A stretch of 64,000 nt of DNA from an uncultured Draconibacterium sp. GTDB taxonomy: Bacteria > Bacteroidota > Bacteroidia > Bacteroidales > Prolixibacteraceae. Shown here piece by piece: positions 1 to 7,159 of the stretch. The stretch is taken from positions 1 through 64,000 of the forward strand of contig NZ_CAJXYQ010000011.1 of the NCBI RefSeq assembly GCF_913063105.1. Direction: 5' to 3'. Position numbers and translations under genes: made by a program. Under the pieces are notes generated by a model. The model saw nothing but the letters and a program-made list of their open reading frames with translations, searched no databases and was not told where the DNA came from. Position 1 is the stretch's first letter, and every line of letters begins with the position of its first letter.

Positions 1-347
1 TTGGTGAAGGCTTCCTGAAAATTTTCTATGCTTCCAAATGAATCATTTACTGCGTCTAATAAAACTCCTTCCGGAGCCGGTGCACCACCCGGTGCAATTA
101 CTTCCCAGTACAAATTGTGATTGAAAAAACCACCACCATTGTTACGTACTGCTACCGATTGACCAGACACACCACTTAAAATTTCTTCTATCGATTTTCC
201 CGCAAGATCTGTTCCTTCTACCGCACCGTTAAGGTTGGTTGTGTAACCTGCATGGTGCTTGGTATGATGGATTTCCATCGTTCTTGCATCAATATGTGGC
301 TCAAGTGCCTTGTAATCGTATCCTAATTTTGGTAATTCAAATGCCAT
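1..347 (-). CDS. sod: Superoxide dismutase (Fe/Mn), 5' part only
   Basis: The first 115 residues of an iron/manganese superoxide dismutase, which converts superoxide to peroxide and oxygen. The gene runs off the left edge, so the C-terminal metal-binding half is missing from view. The start is ATG at 347, giving MAFELPKLGYDYKALEPHID. His27 in EIHHTKHHAGY and His77 in FFNHNLYW match the first two metal ligands of the family, and the RNNGGGFFNH stretch is typical. Fe versus Mn specificity cannot be told from this part. It is divergent from the MATE gene and has its own promoter at 391-422. The identification is safe. Confidence 0.95.
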   Translation of the reverse strand, partial: MAFELPKLGYDYKALEPHIDARTMEIHHTKHHAGYTTNLNGAVEGTDLAGKSIEEILSGVSGQSVAVRNNGGGFFNHNLYWEVIAPGGAPAPEGVLLDAVNDSFGSIENFQEAFT

Positions 348-390
348 TTTTGTATTATTAAAAGATTTAAATATATTAATTTCCTGTTAG

Positions 391-422
391 CAAAAATATG
401 CGCTATTTAGAATTATTCCAAA
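391..422 (-). promoter_or_regulatory. Bacteroidota-type promoter of sod
   Basis: On the minus strand TTTG (419-422) and TATTTTTG (391-398) are separated by 20 bp, which fits the Bacteroidota -33/-7 consensus TTTG-N19-21-TAnnTTTG exactly. It lies about 44 bp before the sod start codon. Confidence 0.7.
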
Positions 423-540
423 TCTTTTGAATAATAAAACACATTGAAATCCTTTATTGTTCATAGACGGAACTAATAAGTGAGATTTAAGGTTCAAAAA
501 TCCTTTTAAACAAAGGGTTCAGCTCTTTTTTCAATAATAT

Positions 541-548
541 TAACTTTG
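541..548 (+). promoter_or_regulatory. -7 box for the MATE gene
   Basis: TAACTTTG fits the TAnnTTTG -7 consensus and ends 18 bp before the MATE ATG at 567. No clear TTTG is present 19-21 bp upstream, only a T-rich stretch. Confidence 0.5.
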
Positions 549-566
549 TGCCTTTAGCTGTAAATT

Positions 567-1877
567 ATGAATAGGAGCATCTTAAAACTCGCCATTCCGA
601 ATATCATTAGCAACATCACTGTACCACTGCTCGGGTTAATAGACCTCGCCCTGATGGGCCATCTTGGTTCAGAGGTTTATATTGGTGCGATTTCGCTTGG
701 CGGTGTAATATTTAATATCATATACTGGGGCTTTGGATTTTTACGCATGAGCACATCGGGGTTTACTGCCCAGGCCTTTGGTAAAATAAATACAGCTGAA
801 GCCATTACCATTTTAGCACGTGCATTGCTACTTACACTGGCAATAAGCATTTTTATTCTGCTGTTGCAAGCTCCAATTGCATGGGCAAGCTTTAAAGTTA
901 TTGGCGGTAGCCGCGAGGTGGAGACACTTGCCAACGAATATTTCCGAATTCGCATTTGGGCAGCACCTGCAGCATTGAGTCTCTTTGTATTTAGTGGTTG
1001 GTTTTTAGGAATGCAAAATGCGCGCTACCCCATGATTATAGCCATTTTGGTAAATATTGTAAATATTTTGCTAAGCGTATTTTTTGTATTTGGGCTGGGC
1101 ATGAAATCAGACGGAGTAGCTATGGGAACAGCAATTTCGCAATACGCAGGCTTAATAACTGCAATACTTTTACTTCTTAAAAAATATCGTAAAATGCTGG
1201 CTTTGGTTACCAGAGCCGGTATTACAGACCTTAAGTTTATGGTGAACTTTTTTAAGGTAAATTCTGATATTTTTATTCGTACATTCTGCATCATCATTGT
1301 TTTTACTTTTTTCACATCTAAATCGGCAGGCATTAACGATACCATTTTGGCAGTAAACTCTATTCTACTGCAATTCCTGATGTTCTTTTCCTTTTTTATT
1401 GACGGCTTTGCTTTTGCGGGAGAGGCACTTGTCGGTAAATTTATTGGAGCAAAAGAAGTGGGAAACTTAAAAAAAGTAGTCCGTCTGCTTCTTTACTGGG
1501 GAGCTGTACTGGCCTTGTTATTTACTTTAGTTTATTGGGCAGGAACCAATTCAATTCTTAAATTACTTACCACTCAAATCGATGTAATTTCAACAGCACA
1601 ACAATTCTTGCATTGGGTAATTTTAATTCCGTTTGCCAGTGTTGGTTCTTTTATTTGGGATGGTATATATATTGGGGCTACAGCTTCACGTGCGATGCGC
1701 AATAGCCTGTTAATTTCAACTTTTTTAATTTTTGCCCCGGTCTATTATTTTCTGAATCCGGTTTGGAACAACCATGCATTATGGTTGGGAATGCTTATGT
1801 TTATGTTTTCGCGAGGGGTAATTCTTACATTGCTTTATAAAAAGCGAATACTTATTCCCATTCAAATGCAAGAATAA
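567..1877 (+). CDS. MATE family efflux transporter (DinF-like)
   Basis: A 436-residue inner-membrane protein with about 12 hydrophobic segments, the usual size and topology for the multidrug and toxic compound extrusion family, which exports cationic drugs or metabolites against H+ or Na+. The N-terminus ILKLAIPNIISNITVPLLGL and the following DLALMGHLGS are the typical MATE opening, and the two halves are similar in layout. It stands alone, divergent from sod, with a -7 box just upstream. The substrate cannot be predicted. The ATG at 567 is the first possible start after the promoter. Confidence 0.9.
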   Translation: MNRSILKLAIPNIISNITVPLLGLIDLALMGHLGSEVYIGAISLGGVIFNIIYWGFGFLRMSTSGFTAQAFGKINTAEAITILARALLLTLAISIFILLLQAPIAWASFKVIGGSREVETLANEYFRIRIWAAPAALSLFVFSGWFLGMQNARYPMIIAILVNIVNILLSVFFVFGLGMKSDGVAMGTAISQYAGLITAILLLLKKYRKMLALVTRAGITDLKFMVNFFKVNSDIFIRTFCIIIVFTFFTSKSAGINDTILAVNSILLQFLMFFSFFIDGFAFAGEALVGKFIGAKEVGNLKKVVRLLLYWGAVLALLFTLVYWAGTNSILKLLTTQIDVISTAQQFLHWVILIPFASVGSFIWDGIYIGATASRAMRNSLLISTFLIFAPVYYFLNPVWNNHALWLGMLMFMFSRGVILTLLYKKRILIPIQMQE

Positions 1878-2185
1878 AAAAGTTAAGTTACAGCTTATCT
1901 GTCATTAAAAGTAAGATAAAATGAAACGAGCATGTAAATTAATTACACCCAAGAGTAGAATTAAAATACTGCGAGTTCCATACTATACCCTTGAAAACAA
2001 ACAATTATAATAGTATGAAAGGAGCATGGCCTAAGAAACACAAAAGGATATAAATAAATTAATCATGCGAGTTCCACGGGTATCTACCAGCAAATATTAA
2101 ACAGACATCACATATGCCTGAAATGCAAAATGTTAACTTAATTACATTCAAGTAAAAAATAGAAACTGTAACTTGTTTTTTACGT
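1878..2185. other. 308-bp gap with imperfect direct repeats, no convincing gene
   Basis: No protein gene is supported. Two imperfect direct repeats fill the left part: ATGAAACGAGCATG at 1921-1934 recurs as ATGAAAGGAGCATG at 2015-2028, and GCGAGTTCCA at 1971-1980 recurs at 2067-2076, giving a period of about 95 bp. The first unit would encode a 29-residue basic peptide (1921-2010) and the second only 12 residues, with no good ribosome binding site, so these are doubtful as genes. Part of the first unit also matches the leader of the GH86 gene (see 1972-2017). Confidence 0.55.
1972..2017 (+). repeat. 46-bp dispersed repeat, copy A
   Basis: This stretch matches 18425-18380 on the minus strand at 38 of 46 positions without gaps. 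It starts CGAGTTCCAT and ends in ATG. In the other copy that ATG is the start codon of the GH86 gene. A Bacteroidota-like -7 motif (TACCCTTG) lies inside. It may be a duplicated promoter/leader or the end of a small mobile repeat. Confidence 0.6.
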
Positions 2186-2944
2186 TTATGCGCCCACTGC
2201 TTTTAACCAGGCTTCGGCCATAAGCTGTGCTCCTGCCATTGATGGATGCACACCGTCAGGAGTCCAATACGTTCCCGGTGCATGGTTCACTGCTTCATCA
2301 AATACTTTTTGAAAGGGTACCCAAATGGTTTCAAATTCTTCCGAAATTCTTTTGGCAGCTGCCTGGTATTTTTTCATGGGTTCAATCCATGTGTTATCAA
2401 CAGCTCTGGTTTCCAGTACATAAAAAGGTTCGCACAAAATAAGTTTTATTCCCGGAAGAGCTTCTTGCGTTCGTTTTAAAAGGGCCCTGTAATCATTTTC
2501 ATATATTTCAACGGTGCCATCGTAATTCCCATTGCGTTTGTGCCAATAATCGTTTACGCCTATTAAAATACTTAAAACATCAGGTTTTAACTGCAAACAA
2601 TCTTTCTCCCAGCGGTCGGCCAGTTGAAAAACTTTATTCCCACTAATTCCGCGATTAAAAATGGTAAGCTGCTGTTCAGGAAATACATTCAGCAAATGCG
2701 ATGCCGCAAGCAATGCATAACCATTACCAAAGGACCATGACCTGTTTGCCACTTCTTTTTGCTTGTCTCTTCCGGCATCGGTTATTGAATCGCCTTGAAA
2801 AAGGATGGTTGAATCTTTAGCAAAAACGGCTTGTTTTTTATTTTCAGGTTGGGTAACGCAAGCCGAAACGATTCCAGAGATACTTGCTGCCGCCACAACA
2901 CCAGCAGATGATTTGAACAAAAAATTTCTTCTTGAAATACTCAT
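2186..2944 (-). CDS. SGNH/GDSL-family hydrolase (esterase), Tat-exported lipoprotein
   Basis: A 252-residue SGNH hydrolase, likely a carbohydrate esterase or lipase. The nucleophile block is FQGDSITDAGR, block II is NRGISGNKV, block III is IGVNDYW and the Asp-His pair is in DGVHPSMAG, so the catalytic Ser, Gly, Asn and His are all present. ATG at 2944 is chosen because it opens with MSISRRNFLF, a twin-arginine signal, followed by the lipobox-like IVSAC, typical of an exported lipoprotein folded in the cytoplasm. An upstream in-frame ATG at 2977 would only add a tail before the signal. The natural ester is unknown. It could deacylate algal sugars, but it is separated from the carbohydrate locus by three genes. 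Confidence 0.85.
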   Translation of the reverse strand: MSISRRNFLFKSSAGVVAAASISGIVSACVTQPENKKQAVFAKDSTILFQGDSITDAGRDKQKEVANRSWSFGNGYALLAASHLLNVFPEQQLTIFNRGISGNKVFQLADRWEKDCLQLKPDVLSILIGVNDYWHKRNGNYDGTVEIYENDYRALLKRTQEALPGIKLILCEPFYVLETRAVDNTWIEPMKKYQAAAKRISEEFETIWVPFQKVFDEAVNHAPGTYWTPDGVHPSMAGAQLMAEAWLKAVGA

Positions 2945-3010
2945 TAAATTAAATTTTAGTTGATTGCTGAGAAGCAAATGTAAAAAATTTGGAGACGATT
3001 ATAAAAGAAT

Positions 3011-3043
3011 AATGCGTTGATTGTTTTACTATTTCAACGCATT
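3011..3043 (-). terminator. Stem-loop terminator after the universal stress gene
   Basis: AATGCGTTGA (3011-3020) pairs perfectly with TCAACGCATT (3034-3043) around a 13-nt loop. On the minus strand a modest T-rich run follows, so it probably ends transcription from the upstream stress-protein gene. Confidence 0.55.
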
Positions 3044-3112
3044 ATTTATTTCCACTTTTATTATGTAACTCTCTTGAGTTTACGCTACAGCTGCTTTAAA
3101 AGCTTGTCAACA

Positions 3113-4252
3113 TCAACTTACAGTTTTAAAATTTCGCCTTACTTCTTCTTCAATCTTTCGATAAGTTAAATTGTTTTTTAGTAACTGCGAAAGCTCGTTA
3201 TAGTGCTTAGTTTGTTCTTTATCTCCCATCTCATCATACGCATTGGCCAATGCCTGGATAGATGGAAGATGTAATTCGTTTAATTTTAAGCCGGCTTTGT
3301 ACTGAATGATGGCTTCCTGCTTAAACCCGAGTTTGCGTAACTCATTACCCCTGTTAAAATGTTTTGCAATATTTTCTCCCCCTTTAGAAATACGTAATTT
3401 AAATACATTTTCGTTTTTAACGCTAACAACATTACATTGTACATTTTGTATAACATTTTCGCTTACCGAACCTTGAAATGCACGTTGGATTTCGGATTTT
3501 CCACCACTTCCAACATAAAGGATTGTTGCCTCATCGCAGAATTTTATTATTTGCTCATCGGCCTTACCCTTTAAAATATATGCTTCTGCATCCACATTTG
3601 AAAAGTCGAACTGCCGCAAAAATTCTTTCAATTCTCTCTTGAAATTCATGTGGTGCTGCTTGTTCTCTTTTTCAGGATCGAGTCCAAGACGTAATAACCT
3701 CGGCGAACTATATAATACCGGTTCAAAAACTGAAATAACCGACAGTTTTGCATCGAACTTTCGGGCATGCAGTATTGCAGATTTTAATGCAACTGCCGAT
3801 GCTTTTGAATTGTTTACCGGGACAACAATATGTGCCTGCGAAGCGCTTTCAATATTGGAAATAACAGCAATTGGTTTTTGAATTTTTCGGTACGTACTCA
3901 ATCCATTCGTTCCCAGAATTTCAGTCTTTCCTTTGTTTATTAGTACAATATTTACATTTTCTTCGTCAGCAACTTTGTTTATCTGATCGGCAATATTTCC
4001 GTACTCTATTCTTATTCTTACCTTGTACTCTTCAGCCAGGTTTAACTGACTAACTATCGTATTTTGCAATTCAAACCTTACCGATTTTTCAATTTTTTTT
4101 GCACTTGCGCCACCTTTAATATGTTTAGGAAGCACGTGTAATAAAATAATTTCGTTTCCGAAATTACCTGATATCAGACGAATTTTATTAATCGACTCGG
4201 AATGGTTATTGGCTAAATCAACTGCCCATAATACGCTGCTTAAAACTTTCAT
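3113..4252 (-). CDS. Universal stress protein, two UspA domains plus C-terminal TPR-like tail
   Basis: A 379-residue cytoplasmic protein. Residues 1-135 and about 140-280 are two UspA-type alpha/beta domains; the first opens with MKVLSSVLWAVDLANN and the second with AHIVVPVNNSKASAVALKSA. The second ends YVGSGGKSEIQRAFQGSVSE, which resembles the GSxGxxGxxxxxxGS nucleotide-binding loop, though one glycine step is altered. Residues 310-365 look like one or two TPR helices (GNELRKLGFKQEAIIQYKAG). The tail beyond the tandem Usp core is an extra. The role is likely ATP-linked stress adaptation; the partner is unknown. It is flanked by terminators on both sides, so it is a single-gene unit. Confidence 0.85.
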   Translation of the reverse strand: MKVLSSVLWAVDLANNHSESINKIRLISGNFGNEIILLHVLPKHIKGGASAKKIEKSVRFELQNTIVSQLNLAEEYKVRIRIEYGNIADQINKVADEENVNIVLINKGKTEILGTNGLSTYRKIQKPIAVISNIESASQAHIVVPVNNSKASAVALKSAILHARKFDAKLSVISVFEPVLYSSPRLLRLGLDPEKENKQHHMNFKRELKEFLRQFDFSNVDAEAYILKGKADEQIIKFCDEATILYVGSGGKSEIQRAFQGSVSENVIQNVQCNVVSVKNENVFKLRISKGGENIAKHFNRGNELRKLGFKQEAIIQYKAGLKLNELHLPSIQALANAYDEMGDKEQTKHYNELSQLLKNNLTYRKIEEEVRRNFKTVS

Positions 4253-4436
4253 AACTTTACTTTTTAATGGTTAAACTTTGTTTTTATAAATTTTACAGCA
4301 GCAAAAATACCCGGTGCATGTGGTAAGTTTAACTCCAAAAAGCTCATCATAAAGCCCCAAACGGAATCAATTAAAAAAGAAAGCAGATTTGTGTAGGAAG
4401 GTTGAGATAAGAGTCACCGGAATGATCAAAAAAACA

Positions 4437-4474
4437 AACGGCCGCTTCAGTATTAAAATACTAAAACGGCCGTT
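4437..4474 (-). terminator. Terminator of trxB
   Basis: AACGGCCG (4437-4444) pairs with CGGCCGTT (4467-4474), with an inner AGTATT-AATACT hairpin (4449-4462). On the minus strand the helix is followed by a T-rich run, just after the thioredoxin reductase stop codon. Confidence 0.75.
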
Positions 4475-4497
4475 AATAATTTATATAAAGCTACGAA

Positions 4498-5499
4498 TTA
4501 AGCGTCTTTTTCAGAAAGGTACCTTTCAGCATCGATAGCAGCCATACAGCCTGATCCTGCTGCAGTTACTGCTTGTCGATAATGATCGTCCTGCACATCG
4601 CCACAAGCAAATACGCCGGGAACATTTGTTTTCGAGGTACCAGGTATTGTTTGAATATATCCCACATCGTTGGTGTCAATAAAATCTTTAAATATTTCTG
4701 AATTGGGTTGATGGCCTATTCCTAAGAAGAAACCGTCGATTTTAATTTTTACTTCCTCTTCTCCCTCTTCTCCCAGATTTTTAACCAGTGTTGCTCCTTC
4801 AACTAAACCATTATCGCCAAATAAACCTTTGGTTTGGTGTTTCCACAAAATTTCAATGTTTGGTGTTTTCATTGTGCGCTCGGCCATTACTTTTGATGCA
4901 CGGAGTTCATCGCGACGCACGATAAGGTAAACTTTCTTACAAAGTCCGGCAAGATACATGGCTTCTTCAGTTGCGGTATCTCCTCCCCCAACAACAGCTA
5001 CATCTCTTCCTTTATAAAAGAAGCCATCGCAGGTTGCACAAGCCGAAACTCCACCTCCTGCATATTTTTTCTCATCTTCCAATCCAAGATATTTAGCAGT
5101 TGCACCAGTGGCAATAATTACGGTTTCAGCCTCAATCAATTTCGAATCGTCTATCCATACTTTATGCACTTCGCCCGAGAAATCAACTTTTGTTGCCATT
5201 CCCCAGCGTACATCGGTACCAAAGCGTTGAGCTTGTTTTTTAAGATCTTCCATCATTACCGGCCCTGTAACTCCTTCCGGATAACCGGGGTAATTTTCTA
5301 CTTCCGTTGTCGTGGTTAATTGCCCTCCCGGTTGCAATCCTTCGTACATTACCGGATTTAAGTTGGCACGTGCTGCGTAAATTGCAGCGGTATAGCCTGC
5401 CGGTCCGGAACCTATAATCAAACATTTTACCTGTTCTGCCTCCATAGCATCAAGGTTTTTCTTTTCTTCGTTTTCGTTAATATCAAGTGGTTTAAACAT
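4498..5499 (-). CDS. trxB: Thioredoxin-disulfide reductase
   Basis: A 333-residue low-molecular-weight flavoprotein that reduces thioredoxin with NADPH in the cytoplasm. The FAD motif IIGSGPAG lies at residues 28-35, the redox pair CATC at 154-157, the NADPH motif GGGDTA at 171-176, and the FAD-closing motif GVFACGDVQD near the C-terminus. The family usually starts close to the FAD strand, so ATG at 5445 (MEAEQVKCLIIGSGPAG) is an alternative start; the longer version adds 18 charged residues. A possible -7 box (TATTTTTG, 5521-5528 on the minus strand) lies 21 bp upstream, which leaves little leader for the long start. The identity is secure. Confidence 0.95.
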   Translation of the reverse strand: MFKPLDINENEEKKNLDAMEAEQVKCLIIGSGPAGYTAAIYAARANLNPVMYEGLQPGGQLTTTTEVENYPGYPEGVTGPVMMEDLKKQAQRFGTDVRWGMATKVDFSGEVHKVWIDDSKLIEAETVIIATGATAKYLGLEDEKKYAGGGVSACATCDGFFYKGRDVAVVGGGDTATEEAMYLAGLCKKVYLIVRRDELRASKVMAERTMKTPNIEILWKHQTKGLFGDNGLVEGATLVKNLGEEGEEEVKIKIDGFFLGIGHQPNSEIFKDFIDTNDVGYIQTIPGTSKTNVPGVFACGDVQDDHYRQAVTAAGSGCMAAIDAERYLSEKDA

Positions 5500-5634
5500 C
5501 TGCGTAAATTTTTAGTTCGACAAAAATACAAAACAAAGTGCATTGATTATCATAAATTCAATCGATAATAACAAAGTTGTGATAGTTGATTTCTATAACG
5601 TATAAAAAATTAGTTGCAAAAGCCCTAAAAAAGT

Positions 5635-5666
5635 TTTGTAAAAATCAATTGTAACACTACTTTTGC
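5635..5666 (+). promoter_or_regulatory. Promoter of tRNA-Pro
   Basis: TTTG (5635-5638), 20 bp, then TACTTTTG (5659-5666), a full match to the Bacteroidota promoter consensus, 11 bp before the tRNA. Confidence 0.75.
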
Positions 5667-5677
5667 AATCCTGATTC

Positions 5678-5751
5678 GGGATGTGGCGCAGTCCGGTTAG
5701 CGTACTGGTCTGGGGGACCAGGGGTCGCAGGTTCAAATCCTGTCATCCCGA
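5678..5751 (+). tRNA. tRNA-Pro (anticodon GGG)
   Basis: A complete cloverleaf: acceptor CGGGATG/CATCCCG, D-arm GCGC/GCGT, anticodon stem CTGGT/ACCAG with loop CTGGGGG (anticodon GGG, G at position 37 as usual for proline tRNAs), and T-arm GCAGG-TTCAAAT-CCTGT. The 3' CCA is not encoded. It has its own promoter and terminator. Confidence 0.95.
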
Positions 5752-5759
5752 CGGATTAG

Positions 5760-5792
5760 AAAGCCATTTGTAATTACGAATGGCTTTTTTTT
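5760..5792 (+). terminator. Terminator after tRNA-Pro
   Basis: AAAGCCATT (5760-5768) pairs with AATGGCTTT (5779-5787) and runs into eight T residues (5785-5792). Confidence 0.85.
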
Positions 5793-5870
5793 ATTTTACT
5801 GCAATAATCAATTCCGTGAAAACGCAAGAATTGTTTTCTGCCAATCACCCAATTCCAAGGCATTACACCT

Positions 5871-7157
5871 CTAATTTTTCGGCATCTTTAATCTTTTATT
5901 TTTTAGATTTCCTAAGCCTTGTTTAAAGTACACCTCGGGGCGGTGCCACACCCCGGTGCTTTTCAGCCACGGTTCATCTACATCCAAACTTAAATCGCAA
6001 TCAACGCGGGCAATAATCGAATGTTTATTATCTGCAGAGGTTCCTGCGTTAATAAAATGACAAAGGCCCCAGGTAACACCTCTTCCATAATCTGTTCCGG
6101 TAAAAGCATCGGGGGTATAAAAACCGCAGGCAGTTGGTGTTAATTCAACTGTTGCTGCAATTTTAAAATTCACTCCATCCTCGGCATACTGCATGGTTTG
6201 CGCTTCGTTTCCGTCTTTTATGGCCATGGCGGCAATACCTTCTTTAAAAGGAAAGTAGCAGGTTTCGTGCCCCGAATTTAATACCGGATTCAGGGGATGC
6301 TTTTCAAACGGACCAAAGGGATTATCGGCAATGGCCAGACCATGAGCGACTGCATATTTATCGCGTACATCGGGCCATTTGTTGTACGCCGCTTTGTAAT
6401 ACAGGTAAATTTTATTTTTAAACACAATAAGGTGTGGGTCTTGAGTTTGATCCTGGTCCCACTCGCCTTTTTTACCAAAAGGTACAACCGGTTTCCCCAC
6501 ATGAGTCCAGGGGCCATCGGGCGAATCGGCATAAGCCATAGAAATGGGGCACCAGTCGCCACGAGTTCCACTTGGTTCGTTAAAGGCCTGAAAGTAGAGG
6601 TAATATTTTCCCTCCCAAACCAAAATATCAGGTGTTGCAACCGAGCGCCAGCCCAAAGCCGGTTTTTCGGGGCGGGCAACAGCAATTCCCTGTTCTTTCC
6701 ATGTAAAACCATCTTGACTGGTGGCATACCAAAGGTCGCATAAATCCCAATCGGTTGAAGGAATTTTTTCAGTGGCTTCGTTTGCCCGGTTCCAGCCAAT
6801 GGGCGGTACTTTTGTTTGGCGTTTAGTATACCAAATGTAGTATTTCCCATTCACAAATATAGGCCGCGAGGGGTCGCGCCGAGAAATAGTTCCATCTCCT
6901 CCGTTATAATCGAAACCTTCCAATCGCGTGTACTTAAACTGAGAAAACAGTTCATTGTCCTGTACCCGTGGTGCCGGATAGTCGAACATGCGTTCAGCAG
7001 CTGCACTCAAAGGAAAATCAGGTTTTGTTTCCGGCATTTTATGCGGAAAAACTTGATTTTCACCTACCACACCGGATTGTTCATGGTTCGTTTTTGTATT
7101 GGTACACGCACTTACTGTAAAAGCCATTACAAGCGCACTGAGAACAAGCTGCTTCAT
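5871..7157 (-). CDS. GH117 alpha-1,3-(3,6-anhydro)-L-galactosidase, lipoprotein
   Basis: A 428-residue five-bladed propeller hydrolase of family GH117, which releases 3,6-anhydro-L-galactose from the non-reducing end of neoagaro-oligosaccharides. A lipobox signal (FTVSAC, Cys18) puts it in the periplasm or on the surface. By motif and spacing with characterised members (BpGH117 D90, D245, H302, E303, recalled from the literature) the active residues are D95 in SRRDPS, D240 in TQDP, H297 and E298 in NSGHE; the D240-to-E298 spacing of 58 is the same as in BpGH117. It is the last gene of the carbohydrate locus and starts 2 bp after the fusion gene upstream. All expected catalytic residues are present, so it is the best candidate in the window for active alpha-neoagarobiosidase. 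Confidence 0.88.
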   Translation of the reverse strand: MKQLVLSALVMAFTVSACTNTKTNHEQSGVVGENQVFPHKMPETKPDFPLSAAAERMFDYPAPRVQDNELFSQFKYTRLEGFDYNGGDGTISRRDPSRPIFVNGKYYIWYTKRQTKVPPIGWNRANEATEKIPSTDWDLCDLWYATSQDGFTWKEQGIAVARPEKPALGWRSVATPDILVWEGKYYLYFQAFNEPSGTRGDWCPISMAYADSPDGPWTHVGKPVVPFGKKGEWDQDQTQDPHLIVFKNKIYLYYKAAYNKWPDVRDKYAVAHGLAIADNPFGPFEKHPLNPVLNSGHETCYFPFKEGIAAMAIKDGNEAQTMQYAEDGVNFKIAATVELTPTACGFYTPDAFTGTDYGRGVTWGLCHFINAGTSADNKHSIIARVDCDLSLDVDEPWLKSTGVWHRPEVYFKQGLGNLKNKRLKMPKN

Positions 7158-7159
7158 AT

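Noticed and set aside
1921..2010. 29-residue basic peptide gene
   Set aside because: No ribosome binding site is evident, and the sequence is part of an imperfect direct repeat whose second copy does not keep the frame.
6290..6850. Long minus-strand frames inside the GH117 gene
   Set aside because: They are alternative frames over a well-supported gene, without family motifs or translation signals.
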